Assembly: GCA_023055425.1 (NCBI GenBank) | Contig: JALGPY010000005.1 | Location: 3,187,501 to 3,251,500 of the forward strand | From: Linanthus parryae | Taxonomy: Eukaryota > Streptophyta > Magnoliopsida > Ericales > Polemoniaceae | Direction of reading: 5' to 3' | Length of the DNA: 64,000 nucleotides | In this document: piece by piece, positions 9,213-22,205 of the stretch | How the letters are laid out: the number at the start of each line of letters is the position of its first letter | Numbering within the stretch: position 1 is the first letter of the stretch | Program-made: the position numbers and the translations under genes | Notes under the pieces: generated by a model | Seen by the model: the letters and a program-made list of their open reading frames with translations, nothing else | What the model was told of the DNA's origin: nothing | Databases searched by the model: none

Positions 9213-12125
9213 TTAATCATCTTCCGCATCGATTTCATCTTCGTAGGAGTCCACGGGAGGATTAGGACATGTAGTCCTGTTGTGTCCAAGCTCCTTGCAA
9301 TTACCGCACCTTCTGCGCTTGTCCTGCTTGGGTCCTTTTGGGTGTTTCGTGTCCGGTGGGTTCGGATTCTTCACGTGGTTGTAGGGATTATCTTCTTTCT
9401 TCACAACTCCATGGGTACCCTCTTCAGATTGAGAAATCATTATCTTCATAGTTCTGATTCCATCGGCCATATGATCCTACCAATACTTATAATTTGCAAA
9501 AGATCTACAACCCAAAGAGTTGTACAATGTCACTTGGCTCTTCATGGCACCCCGACGAGAAGCTTGGACACTTGGGTCGTCACACGACTTCTGAATAGGC
9601 TCCTTCATCGAAGGCTCGGTTGCGTAGAATTTCTTATCCGTTTTTACCCACCTATCAGCAATTAAATTTGTAGGTATCCTATTAACACCCTTTTCTTTCA
9701 GAACAAGAATCATATGTTTGCAGATCATCTTCGATGTCTCAAACTTAAAGCAAGTGCAGCAAAGACCGCGATTAGATCGTGTACACTGAACAATTTGCTG
9801 CAGCAGTAGAGCAGATAATGTTAAAAAACAGGATAACAATAATTATGGGAAAGAAACATTCATTTCAAAATTTATGTAGGAAACAGAAGAGAATTACCAT
9901 AAACCTATAGAAAAAAATTTCAAAAGTAAAGAAAACCCTTGTAAATACACAAACATATATTTGATAATTAGGCATCAAAAGTACTACGTGTGTACACTAC
10001 AAACTAATATCAATTAGTACATGAAGGGAGAAATATGCGTACCACACTTTGCTTTATTTCACCTCTCATCACGTAGAATTGATCAACCTTTGATTCTTCA
10101 ATGGGAATAACCTTCGTTACTCTGTAATCCTCTGCCATCTCAGCTTGATGCTTGAACTTGAGGAAGATATTATTGGTGAATACCTTAGCTGCATGCTCCT
10201 CTAGCTGCCTGAACCTCGTTGTACATATCGGGTCCGATTGGTCAGATTTAAAGTGTTCCTCCCTCTCATTTTTTCGTAGCTTTTCTAACCCAGTCATTAA
10301 ACCCCTGCAAAGGTCGACCAACTTATCCATATAGGACACAAAATCCTTGAAAAAACTGTTTACGCTCTCGCACCTTGAGGTTGTTGTTTGTCCGACAAAG
10401 AAGAAGAATTTCAAGTATGTCTCTGCCCACATGTGCCTAGCCAAGTAGGTGACTTGGATCCAATGGTTATGAGAGAGGTCCCATTTTTCTACCATGGCCT
10501 GCCAATCTTCACACCAAAAATTCTCGGGTTTCCTACTATGCATACATTTCTTAAAATCAGAAATGAATGCAGCACCCTTCTTCAGCTTTCCTTCAGCATT
10601 CCGACAAAGATGCCAAGAACACAAACGATGTTTTGCATGTGGGAAAGTTTTTTGAATGGCACTTTTCATGGCTAAATCACCATCTGTAATAACCGACACG
10701 GGCATCTTATTCTCCATTGCCTCCATCAAACAACTCAAGACCCACTCATATGTTTCTTTTTTCTCGTCTTGAACAACCGCAAAGGCAAAAACTGTATTTT
10801 GAAAGTGATTGTTCACCCCAAATAAAATTACTAAGGGTTTTCGATACATGTTTGCTTTGTATGTTGCATCGAAAATAAGTACATCACCAAACCTTTTGTA
10901 ATCTTCCTGTGATCTCCTGTCACACCAAATAAACTTTGAAGTTCTTGGTTGCTACCCAATATGAACCTAAAAAACAAAAATAAGATAAAGATAATATTAT
11001 TAAAGAAATAGATAATTTTTATTAAGGAACAGAACAAACTGATTGCATAAAAGAACAATTCTTTCAAAAGATAACATTTGTAAATAAAAGATAGCAATTC
11101 TAATGGATGAACATAATATCAACTCTGTAGAAAATATTTATAAAGTAAGAGATGATACTCTTACCTCTTGAAAACACCATGGTGGCTTTTTTTCAGACTA
11201 TCAATGAACTTCAGAGTCTGTTGTCCATATCCTTCATTGGAATATAATTTTTCCAGAGAAGCCATTTTGTTATAAATATCCTTCTGTATGTAAGGGACGT
11301 TGGCATAGCCTCCGGATTGTTTTACCATCAAAAGGAAGCCTTGACAATACTTTATGCCCACCTCCTTCAGTGATCTGATGTGTTCGATATCTGACTCGTT
11401 CACCTTTCTGTGAGACCGGTGCATGCTTCTGCACTGTGGATCAGAAAGTGTGTGAGAATGTACTGGTTGAAAATAATCCACTGTAAACGGCTCCGTAGGT
11501 GATGTTCTTGTAATTCTTATTTGAGCTTTGCAGAGGCACCGAGTGTTTCTAGTATGCTCCCTCTTCCGATTTTCTTTCTATTTCTACTTATCAGATCGGA
11601 CACCTTGTCGGGCACATACAAAGATCCTAGACTTTGTGAGCTCCTTCGTTTCTGGATCAAAATACCTTCTTCTACACCTTCTTATCCCAAAACCCAGCAT
11701 CAAGGCATAAAGGTTGTACCAGTCAAAAGCCTCAATCTCACTGGCAAAAGTCATTGCCTCCTCCTCTTCCTTGGTGTATATTACTCCTGTAGGCAGGGAA
11801 GTTGTTATGTTTATCCAAGAAGTTAAAAAGATTAACAACAAGCTTAGTATTACGTACCAGGTTTCAGATCACCATTTGGAGCAATGACAAAGGAGGCTCT
11901 TGTTTCATCATCCTCATATGGCTCTGTAAGAGAAAAATCGTATCCTTCATCGTCATCCATGGCTTCGAAATCGTATTCGTCTTCTTTATAATCATGAGGC
12001 AAAGAACATAAAGCTTTACCTTTGCCATAACAGCCACTTTCTCTCACTTCTCTCGAATTCATCTGGAAGTTTGTTTCTCTCCTTCCCTGCTCACCATTAA
12101 AATTCAAATAAGAAGACTTCAACAA
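9213..12125 (-). pseudogene. FAR1/MURA-type MULE transposase, multi-exon, decayed
   Basis: Exon 1 (12125-11858) is acidic. Exon 2 (11786-11165) holds the FAR1-type WRKY-GCM1 zinc-finger region (ASEIEAFDWYNLYA through the HSHTLS end). Exon 3 (from about 10966 to 10043) is the MULE DDE transposase core, with FDATYKAN, VITDGDLAM and HRLCSWHL. Exon 4 (9797-9213) holds the SWIM zinc finger (CCTCFKFE...CKH) and a CCHC knuckle CGNCKELGHNRTTC near the acidic C-terminus. Introns are GT-AG. Breaks are in-frame TAGs at 11584-11586, 11578-11580 and 9477-9479 and a one-base loss near 10,930 in a T run. It resembles host FAR1-RELATED SEQUENCE proteins, but its position inside MULE termini argues that it is the element's own transposase. 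Confidence 0.85.
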
Positions 12126-12149
12126 ACAAAAAATAGAATTGCCTCATTT

Positions 12150-13312
12150 GGAACATATTTTTAATGATGGCAATGTGAATAAAATAAGAAGTTACTAAAC
12201 ATAGTACTAAACATCTGTAAAGGCAACTTCCTTTACATTTACTGTACCTAAAATAATAAATATTTCAACTACCAATCCATTAGTTCCTACCAGAGAGAAA
12301 TGTTTGATATCTAGATAACAATTGTAGACCTGCGGATAACAATTTCAAACGTTCAGATTGTACGAAACTTTATTGGAGTTAGGAGGTGGTTGTGCAAGAG
12401 GGTCAGATGAAATTCTGAACACATTAATTGAACTACCCCAACCATATCATTAAATTATCTTTCCATAATAATGAAGTTTTATTAACTCTCCTAGCTTCCC
12501 AAAGATTTGTTATTACTCTTTGAAACATATTGACAATGTGAATAAAATAAGAAGTTACTAAACATAGTACTAAACATCTGTAAAGGCAACTTCCTTTACA
12601 TTTACTGTACCTAAAATAATAAATATTTCAACTATCAATCTATTAGTTCCTACTAGAGTGAAATGTTTGAGACGTAGAAAACAATTGTAGACCCGCAGAT
12701 AACAATTTCAAACGTGCAGATTTTATACGAAACTTTATTGGAGTTAGGTGGTAGTTGTCCAAGAGGGTAAGATGAAATTCTGAACACATTAATTGAACTA
12801 CCCAACCATATCATTAAATTATCTTTCCATAATAATGAAAGATTTATTAACTCTCCTAGCTTCCCAAAGATTCGTTATTACTCTTTGAAACATATGGACA
12901 ATGTGAATAAAATAAGAAGTTACTAAACATAGTACCAAACATCTGTAAAGACAACTTCCTTTACATGTACTGTACCTAAAATAATAAATATTTTAACTAC
13001 CAATCCATTAGTTCCTACAAGAGAGAAATGTTTGAGACATAGAAAACAATTGTAGACCCGCAGATAACAATTTCAAGCGTGCAGAATGTACGAAACTTTA
13101 TTGGAATTAGGTGGTGGTTGTGCAAGAGGGTCAGATGAAATTCTGAACATATTAATTGAACTACCCCAACCATATCATTAAATTATCTTTCCATAATAAT
13201 GAAAGGTTTATTAACTCTCCTAGCTTCCCAAAGATTTGTTATTACTCTTTGCAACATATGGACAATGTGAATAAAATAAGAAGTTACTAAACATAGTACC
13301 AAACATCTGTGA
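12150..13312. repeat. About 364-bp tandem repeat, three copies plus a partial
   Basis: The phrase CAATGTGAATAAAATAAGAA recurs at 12172, 12534, 12899 and 13263, which gives periods of 362, 365 and 364. Units stay similar over their whole length. Each contains one or more GATAACAATT motifs. The fourth copy breaks off near 13312, where a different repeat starts. The array lies between the starts of the two divergent MULE genes. Confidence 0.9.
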
Positions 13313-13313
13313 T

Positions 13314-14806
13314 GCTCTACAACACAAGGTCTTACGTCATGGAACAGTGTGTGATGGGGACAGCGCCATTGTTCGTGTATCCTTCAAGTGTGTGACTCGG
13401 GAGCTTTCAGGCTTAATTTAACCACAAATATTGATGGTTGAAGTCACTCAACATGCACGAGCCACATTTATGAAAACATCTCGCGCAATTAGTGGGTGAG
13501 AATTGATTTTCCGAGTTTTCGGGGTCAGTAAGAGGGAGTTGACCAAACACAAGTCAATAAGGATTAACCCACACGAGTCGGGAATGAAAATAAAATGTCC
13601 CCTCCTTGACCCACCCGATGATTGAAATGAAGAAAAATTATAAAAACATGGCTCAAACACAGACAACATTTCTAAGCAGTTCAGATAACAATTGTACTAG
13701 GGTTTAGAAAATTGGATAACAACTTCCAGGATGCAGATAACAATGTCAAAGAAACGTTGGATCACATGCATTTTGCATGGTAGAGAGCCTGTTTTATAGA
13801 ATGAACACATCACAGTGCCGTAATTTGAAACTATAATGAACTTGGACAACCAAATATATGACTTGATTATTAATATTCAAATAGGTTGAGTAAAAATTAA
13901 AAGTATGTAGACATTCACGTTACAAAAATTTAGTTTTTATGGATTAATGTGAGCCCCATACGTTCTTTGTTGATTTATGTTCAACATTCAAGAAGAAATT
14001 CCAGCCAAGTAATCTGAAAGGTGCCCTATATTGAATCTCAGAGAGTGTAAACAGTATCAGAGTTCCAGATAACAACGTTTGACAGTTAGACAGCAATATC
14101 ACGTTCATAGATATTATCATTTGAATTGAGCAAGTTCACAACGAATGTTGCCATACTCGGTGTAATTTGACTCACACAATGTAGAGTTAGGATGTTATGA
14201 TGTTTATTTACGGTCCACTAATCTTTGTGGTGATACGTTGGGTAAATAAGAACCCAGTTACATGAAATGATGAACGCACCCGTGGCACGATACCATCGTG
14301 TTGTTGAATACTCGTGGCAGAACGGACGGAGAACCCTCGCGTACTTACACTTCATGGCAAAATTACACAATATGACTCCTCAACACAACCACCAAAAAGC
14401 TCAAGGCACACCGTGACGTTCTACAACACAAGGTCTTACGTCATGGAACAGTGTGTGATGGGGACAGCGCCATTGTTCGTGTATCCTTCAAGTGTGTGAC
14501 TCGGGAGCTTTCAGGCTTAATTTAACCATAAATATTGATGGTTGAAGTCACTCAACATTCACGAGCCACATTTACGAAAACATCTCGCGCAATTAGTGGG
14601 TGAGAATTGATTTTCCGAGTTTTCGGGGTCAGTAAGAGGGAGTTGACCAAACACAAGTCCATAAGGATTAATCCACACGAGTCGGGAATGAAAATAAAAT
14701 GTCCCCTCCTTGACCCACCCGATGATTGAAATGAAGAAAAATTATAAAAACATGGCTCAAACACAGACAACATTTTTAAGAAGGTCAGATAACTATTGTA
14801 CTAGGG
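13314..14806. repeat. Direct repeat pair of about 385 bp, 1,104 bp apart
   Basis: Bases 13317 to about 13697 and 14421 to about 14806 are nearly identical, starting CTACAACACAAGGTCTTACG. The intervening DNA has no gene that I recognise. Both copies encode the same 73-codon minus-strand frame, which is a by-product of the duplication. The repeats contain GATAACAATTGTACTAGGG. Confidence 0.88.
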
Positions 14807-15191
14807 TTTATAGAGGATACTCTATAAACATGAACTAGATACATGCTAGAAAATATTTGTTGTAGGGTTTATATATAAATGCACCAATATAACTGATAAA
14901 AATTATAAAGTTGGGGTAGGTTATTGTTGAAAAATTTTGAAATTCAAAATGTTCCTCTTTGTACCATCAAATCACCTGACAAAGTTTTCAAAAAAAATAA
15001 CTTCACACGGTTTCCAAGATAGAAACCGACGGTAGATTAATTTTTTCAAACTCTCTTTCCATTCATTCTCTCTCTCTCTCTCTCTCTCTCCAATACCGTC
15101 TCTTCCCCTTCTCTCTCTCTCTCTCGCCATTACCGTCTTCTCCCCTTCTCTCTGTTTTCTCCTTTCACTCTGTTTTCTCTCTGTTCTCTCC
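14807..15191 (+). promoter_or_regulatory. Probable 5' region of the Ulp1-like gene, CT-rich
   Basis: The last 150 bases before the ATG at 15192 are almost pure CT (CTCTCT runs at about 15067-15190), typical of plant 5' untranslated leaders. No certain TATA box was identified. Confidence 0.45.
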
Positions 15192-15439
15192 ATGGATCCG
15201 GAAGCAATTTCACCAAAATAGATGACCCAACAAGTGGTCGCCAATTTAAATAGCCTTCCAGATCTTACAGAGGAGTCCACGGTTGAGTCACAGAGTGTTC
15301 TTCCGCCATTGATTGGAGCCAATCCGACCGGAGAACACGAATCTGTCGCCGAAAGCAACAGTAAGGACAGGGAAGAAATTCGTATGTCCCTAGATTGTAT
15401 TCTCAACCCTAGTGAATTAGATCTCAATTCTACCCAAGA

Positions 15440-15720
15440 AAATCAAGAAGAGACGGAAGAGAAAGAAGACAGGGGAAAGGAAATCCAACATGCAGACACT
15501 GGTGAACAAGAGAAAGAAGAAAGTGGGGCTGAAATTACAGTAGAAGAGACTGAAGAGAAAGAATAAAGGGGAGACGAAATTCCAGTACAAGTTTCTGAAG
15601 AGAAAGAAGAAAGGGGAGACGAAATTCCAGTACAAGAGACTGAAGATAAAGAAGAAAGGGGAAAGGAAATCCCAATAGAAGAGACTGAATAGAAAGAAGA
15701 AAGAGGAAAGGAAATCCAAC
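15440..15720 (+). repeat. About 48-bp coding minisatellite (Glu/Lys-rich units)
   Basis: Units built around GAAGAGACTGAAGAGAAAGA and GGGGAGACGAAATTCCAGTA repeat about six times and encode variants of EETEEKEERGDEIPVQ. Two units carry stop codons. The opposite strand shows long open frames only because of this base bias. Confidence 0.82.
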
Positions 15721-16319
15721 AAGAGGAACAAGAAGTCGTTTTTGAAGAGGGTTTCCCAGTAGAAGAGACCCAAGAAGAGGGTTTTCCAAATCTGATGGAA
15801 AATACCCCAGAGGTAGTTCTGGATTTCCAACATGCAGACATTGATGAGCAAGAAGTCCTTCAATCTATGGTTCCTGAAGAAATTCCTGAAATTCTTCCTC
15901 TTGTCAAAATCCAAGAAGTCGTTCAATCTATGGTTCCCTTAAAAGTACAACATCCTCACGAAGTTGAAAACAAGGTCAGTATCTTAGAAAACAAATTTAC
16001 CTTTATGGATTTATTTTTGAAAGACAAATTGTTTAGATTTATTTTGAACATGAATAGGAGAAGAATGCCAAAAAGACCAAACCAAAGAAAAAGCTTTCTT
16101 TCTCTCCAAAGGAAAAGGTTTATGAGACAGAACCACAGCGTTCACCAAGAACCAAACCAGCACCACCAAGACCACTCAAGAATGGAAAGAAAAAGAATAC
16201 TTCTAAAGCGAAGTCATCAAAGGATGTTGAGAAAGAGATAGTATATACAGATGGATTTGCGCTGTACAAGTAAGTTAACAAATGCTTACTTAGTTTACAA
16301 AAATTTACTTTAATGTTGT

Positions 16320-16590
16320 GATTGTTGTCTATCCCTCTGTTTGAATATTGAAATTGTTATCCATTTATTTAAACAATTCACTGCAAGGTTGTGATTGTTT
16401 TCTTCCTGTGAGCTTGAATATTGAAATTGTTATCCAAATATTTAAACAATTCACTGCAAGGTTGTTATTGTTTTCTTCCCCTGAGTTTGAATATTGAAAT
16501 TGTTATCCAAATATTTAAATAATTCACTGCAAGGCTGTGATTGTTTTCTTCCCCTGAGTTTGAATATTGAAATTGTTTTCCAAACCACGT
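16320..16590 (+). repeat. About 74-bp tandem repeat in an intron of the Ulp1-like gene
   Basis: Four units of GAATATTGAAATTGTTATCC and downstream AACAATTCACTGCAAGG lie between the Lys-rich and acidic exons. Each unit contributes one ATTGTTATC motif and one TTGTTTTC variant, so the repeat raises the number of these motifs within the element. Confidence 0.85.
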
Positions 16591-19500
16591 GTTGTTGACC
16601 TCATATATTTTGATTAATTGTTTCAGGAAAGAGAACAAAAGCTTTTTCAACATTAAGAAAAATGAAAAGGTACCACACAAAATAGAGAGGTTGTTGTATG
16701 GAACTTTGTCAACTTAAGCGGACAAGCAAGAGAGAGGTATGAAGACAGAGCAATGGTGGCAAGTGATGAAGATTCAGATGGAGAAGATGTGGATGTTCAG
16801 CAGTTTGTTTGTGAACCGAGATCAAAAAACAAAGTTGAAGAAAAAGATGAAGATGAGGTGGAAGAGGATGAAGAGGTGGAAGAAGAGGATGAAGATGATG
16901 AGCTTTCACATCATGGAAATGCCACAAATGCCTTTATCAGATTTCAGTAAGTTGTTGTTTTTTTGTTTCAATGACATTTTTTTAATTTGAATTGTGTTTG
17001 ACAATGTTATCAAGGACTCTATTATTTTGTACTAACAGGATAAAATTTATTTCTCTGTTTTCTGTTTGTTTTTGTAGAAATGTGAGGATGTATAGTTTGA
17101 AGAAGCAGAACCCTAATTTGAAGATGACGAGGGACTTCAAAGATGATATCTTGAGAGAGTGGAAGTCTATGACCTTGGATCAACAGCAGTCTTTTCTTCG
17201 TGGTGCTGCAGTAGAAAAGAAGAAGAAGGAAATGATGGAACAAATGGAGGAAGTCAAGGACAAGAAGAGGAAGAGGAAACAAGTTAAGGATAAAAAGAAG
17301 GTGAATGAGAGGAAAAACCTAAAAAAAAACCGCCGGTGTCAGAGCTACCTATCACTTCCGAAAATCAAGAATTTTTATCAAAAAATGACCAAAGAGCAGC
17401 GAGCCTGGATGTATGAGGTGGGTCTTGATGGTTTGGAGCATCTGCAAATCACAGGGACCCCTGAGGAATTCAACAAATTCATCTACAATGCTTTCGAAGT
17501 CGATGGATACTTGACGGCGCATGGCCGGTCGCTCAAGATCACAGATGAGATTGTCGGTTGGCTGCTCGGTATTAGTTGGGAAGGTGAGATTTTCAAACCC
17601 GAGCCAACTGATAAAGAGGCTCAACTAATCGGTCAAAGTATCGGACTTGTGCAACCAGTTACGTCGGTTGAATCGTACATGAGGTGGTTTACAGCTGAGG
17701 AGAATAAGGAGATTCTGACCGATGATTGGACGCGCAGGGCGGTTGCGTTTGTACTTGGATGTTTTGGAATGCCGCAAACTCGGCAAGGTGTTAGGTCCAC
17801 ACTAGCTCGCTATGTGGTGGATCTTGAGCACCTCAAAAAGGTCAACTGGGCTGCAACATGGCTTGATCACTTCCAAGAATAGCAAACCAAGGTACAGAAA
17901 GGGAAAAGCATCCGCGGCGGGGGTGTATTTTGATCCCAATGGTAAAGATTACTAAAATTGTTTTCAAATACTTATTAATGTTGTTTACAAGGTTACTGTT
18001 TCCTTCCATCACCTTACAATTGTTTTCAATGTTGTGTAGCTTCTCTATTTAGAGAAACTCTGCCCGAAGCTGTTGAAGAATCCTGAAGGGTGTGAAAACC
18101 AGGATGATAGTCAGAGGCTTAAATTTTGGACCACTGAACTTGTTGCAGAGAGATGGAAGTTTGTGCAACAAAACCAGAATGTAAGTAGATTTCTACTGAA
18201 AATTTACAATTGTTATCAAACTGTTGAAATAGTTAACTTTTAAGTAATTGAATGTTTCTGCTTTTGTTGGTTATATAGTCGAAGCTGAGGAGACTTGAGG
18301 AGCCTGTCCTGGAGGAAAAGAAAGTTAAAGAACTTCAGGCCAAAGATGTTGAAAAAATCTTCGAGAAACTTTTAGAAAAATTTTCCATGAAGCAGCTGGC
18401 GGCGGAATTGCACAAGTTGATGAAGACTTACGGAAAAAAGGAAGGTGAGGAAGAAAGAAATGTTGATAAGGAGAAGGAGAAGGGGAAGGAGAAGGAGAAG
18501 GAGAAGGGTAAGGATGAGGAGGGAGAGAGCGAGAAGGAGGAAGAGAAAGAAGAAAATTTTAAAAATCCGATTCAAAAGAGGAGAAAACTGGAGAAACATG
18601 AGGTCAACAGTCCCCAAGGTCACATTTCTTTGGGTAGTGGGCAAACAAACCAAGACACACAGGTACGCAAACAAACATTTGTTTACTATTGCATTAAATA
18701 TGTTCTGTAAACTCTTACAAATGTTGTCTCTGATCTTATCATTTTAGGTGGCATCAAATTTACCACCAAAGCCCTTTCTCGTGTCTGGTTCTCCGAAGCT
18801 ACGAGGAAATCTAGTGAGAAATGAATGGGGAAAGGCTCTTCACATAATCAGACGGTCACCTCGGGGTCATGGTGGGGCCTTGAAGAAGAGGCCGTCAGCT
18901 GGATTTACCTACCTTCCCCAAATGCCCACCGGTGACGAGTGTTTTCTTCACTACTACCTCACTTACAAGTACGAGAGTGAATACAGCTTGAAGGACGCTG
19001 AAATTCCTAGCGAACTATATACGTAAGTTTTTTTTAAGACACATTAGCGTTCAAGTAAAACTTAAATGTTTTAAAATATTAGTGATACTTATTTATATTT
19101 CATGCAGTGAGGAGGTGTTGAGAATAGGGAAGATGACTACTCTGTCAAGGGGAAGCTCGTGGCGACTCCGCCAAGGAGAATGGTTCGACAACGACGTAAG
19201 TATTTTGCTCTCGGTATTGAAGAATGTTATCAAACCCATGAAAAAGTTTTCTTGCGACTGTGAAGTCATAAAATTGACTTTTTAATCACTCAGGTCATTG
19301 ATGGATACCTCATGTATCTTCATGAAAAAGAGAAGAACCGGCCATATGAAGATAAAAAGAGGATCTGGTACCTGAGCTGCGAGTATTCCGTAAGTTTCCC
19401 CCCCTCTTCATTTTGATAATTTCATTATATTTCACCTTTTTTTCCATATGGTATAATGAGTTGTTATTCTCTTTCAGTTGATGGGTACAGAAAGACCTGG

Positions 19501-20109
19501 GCTGAAGTTGCACGATGCATTTTGTGGCGACTGGAGGGAAATGGGCTATGTAAGTGATTACATTACTGTGGTGTCTCTGTCTTTACAATTTCTCTCCAGA
19601 AATATAACTTTGTTATCTAGGGGTCAATGAATTTTTTTCACTTTAATTTGTTTTATCATAAAATTAGATTGTTGTGCCTTTGAATGTAAAGAACTCCCAC
19701 TGGCTGATGATGGTCATCAGTTTTGTGGATTCGGAGATTTACATTCTAGACTCTCTGTCCGGGCATGGCTACAGAGAGGAACACATTTAGGCCCAGGTCA
19801 GAAGCATGACCGTTCTCTCTCGTCACACTGAGTACACAGAAGACATTACCAAATGGTTAATTTGGTATATGAATGATGATGTGCATCAACAGCCAAATGG
19901 GTAATGTTTCTCAGGCCTTACAATTGTTTTCTCATATATTGACGTTTCTATTTCTCTGTTTACTAATGTTTTCTAGACATAACTTCACATGTGTGATTGT
20001 GGTCCCTTCATGTGCTTCTTCATTACGCACGTCAAGAAGTTGGTTCCGAATCCTCGCAAAGATCTCAGAGTCAACATAGACTATGTGAGAATCTGGATTG
20101 CAAATGAGA

Positions 20110-21529
20110 TGGCGGATTCAATATACAACTTCCGGAAGCATAATAAAACATAAAACCATGCAAAACCCTCCAAGGATCACAAGTCAAGAGACATAACGAT
20201 GGTAAGGGTTAGAAATCATAAACACACCTTTGGGTTCTCCTTGATGACTTCAAACGCGAATTGTGTCACGTTCTCTATAGTTGATCCACGCCTAGAGTTG
20301 ATCCTAGATCTCCCAACTCCTTGGTGCTAGCCCGGAAGAGGAAGAGGAAATCACGCAAAACGAGACCCAAAGGAGGGTCTCGGCCTCCTTTGTCCGACGG
20401 GGACGGGGCGGCGGCAAGGGGGCGGTCGAGCCTCCTTGTTGCTTGCTCTCTCTCCTTTTGTTCTCTCCCACTCTTGTTATGTTCACTTAATGAGCATAAG
20501 TTGTATTGTGGGAAGGAAGGAAGGAAGGTCCTTTATATAGTCCAACAACTCCTTGTTAACTACCTAAAGGACTTATTCTAGTCCTACTAGAATTCAATTT
20601 AGTCCCTTCCTTGCAAATTAGTCCCTACTAAGTTTGCAAGGGTTTGCAAAGTGATCCTTCTAATTAATTAATCCAATTAATTAATTCCCAAATCTAGTTC
20701 AACTCTATATAGCGTGTGACCCCATAGGTTCTATCTAGTTGGTAGCAACTATTTGCTAATATGGAGCGGTCTCTAGCAAAACATCCATTCTAGCCAACTA
20801 ATAGAATAGTCATCTTGACAACCTTTGTACAAGTAATTGTCTCATCCCTTTGTCTCTATATCCGGATTGGACACGAGACATACAAGTCACACTCGTATAT
20901 CCAATCCATAGTTTCTCGATCCATGGGAATAGCCTTATTCGTGCAAACAACATCAATATCCCATATTGATTTATCTGAGTCTGGCCAGACATTCTATAAG
21001 CACTATCCCTCGAGTGGCCTAGGATATTTGCTCCCGTTATGTGGGAGGGACAAATTCTATCTACGTCCACTACGATCTCTAAGCTTGCTTCTTATTGTAT
21101 CCAGTACACGTCTTTATAACTACCCAGTTACGGTGTAGCGTTTAACGCTACCAAGATCACAATAATCCACAACTAGAATATCTAGTGACTTCAAGTCTAA
21201 GGATGACAATACCATTGCACCGCGAGAAGCGCTTGTGACTCAATATAACGTGTATGTAGCCTTCTCGGAGATGGGTCAATCCAGTGCAACATTCCCTAAT
21301 GCACACCTATGTGTTGGATCGTGATATCTCCATATCAATCCAACCTCATACTAGTCTATAGATGATTGTCCCATTAATCATTATACTTGACTAGGGATAT
21401 TTAAGATAAACAACACAATTGTAAATCTAAGGACTTCATTATATTAAATATCCAATAAATAATAAATGAATTTCTAGCCACAAATAATTCATACTAAACT
21501 AGATTGCCTCTAGGGCATCTATTCCAACA
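20110..21529 (-). mobile_element. Solo LTR of a Copia (Angela/SIRE-like) retrotransposon inside the Ulp1-like gene
   Basis: On minus the sequence starts TGTTGGAATAGATGCCCTAG at 21529, the well-known start of this Copia LTR class, and runs 1.4 kb without coding capacity. The other end is placed at TGGCGG (20110) but is uncertain because no clean 5-bp duplication is seen (TGAGA against AGAGG). No internal retrotransposon sequence is present, so a solo LTR left by LTR-LTR recombination is the simplest reading. Confidence 0.75.
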
Positions 21530-22205
21530 AGAGGTCCTTGACGGGGGGAAGGAGTTGAAGAAGAAGGAGGAACACCTCCGGGAATGGGCATACTTGTATA
21601 GGAAAATTTCTTCAGTGACCTGGTCATCACCCAATGCCCTGAAGAGGAAGGCGGCAAAGGCGAAGAAGAAAACGGCAAAAGTATGAATCTAATTATTTGT
21701 TGTCATGTCTGAAACAATGTTTAATTTGTTTTGTTTGTTTGAACATTTGTAGTTTTGTGGTTTGATGGGGAGGTTATGATCCTTTTGGTTGTTGTGTTTG
21801 ATTTGAATGTCATTTGGATTGTGTTTTGTTGATCTTTTTCTCAGAGATTTTTATCTTGTAGAACTTTTGGTTATGTAACAATTGTTATCTGGGCATTTAT
21901 AGCCTACTAACTCTCAACTACTAGTTCTCATTTAGTGAAAGACCAAGGAACTCATCTACCCACATTAAATTCATAAATGCACATTGTGTAGCTTACAAAT
22001 GTTTTCCATACTTATAAAATTGTTATCCGATATCGTTAATAATGTTTTCTGGGCATTTATTGCCAACTAACTCCCAACCACCAAGTTTCTTCTTTTATTT
22101 CTAGCTCACCAACCACTTCAAATACATACACCTACCCATTCACTCCCATTCAGAGATTATTTTCTTCGCTCACCCTTACCTCTTCTATTCTTCCTTCCCT
22201 CAACA

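Larger units (their letters stand above)
15192..21686 (+). pseudogene. Ulp1-like (C48) cysteine protease gene of the MULE, multi-exon, decayed
   Basis: The predicted start is ATG 15192 (MDPEAISPK), cut at once by TAG 15219-15221. The frame continues from 15222. Exon 1 (to about 15974) is Glu-rich with 48-bp repeats and further stops at 15564 and 15690. A Lys-rich exon (about 16058-16269) looks like a nuclear signal. An acidic exon ends near 16948. A large exon (about 17078-17882) has a globular region found with Ulp1 in such elements. Small exons then follow. The catalytic His is in NSHWLMM (19,704) and Asp in YILDSL. A TAG at 19788-19790 follows, and the exon with the catalytic Cys (about 19980-20109) has a two-base insertion. 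The solo LTR splits off the basic C-terminus (21530-21686). Ulp1 proteases cleave SUMO-type tags; the role in MULEs is unknown. Confidence 0.8.

Noticed and set aside
9213..12125. Host FAR1-RELATED SEQUENCE gene
   Set aside because: It has the right domains but lies within MULE termini with a 9-bp TSD and is broken at four places, so a MULE transposase is the better reading.
13448..14773. Two 73-aa minus ORFs (13448-13669, 14552-14773) as a gene family
   Set aside because: They are the same short frame in the two copies of a direct repeat and have no recognisable similarity.
15417..15926. Minus-strand 169-aa Phe/Leu-rich membrane-like ORF
   Set aside because: It is the complement of the Glu/Lys-rich minisatellite; its hydrophobic character is a by-product of base bias.
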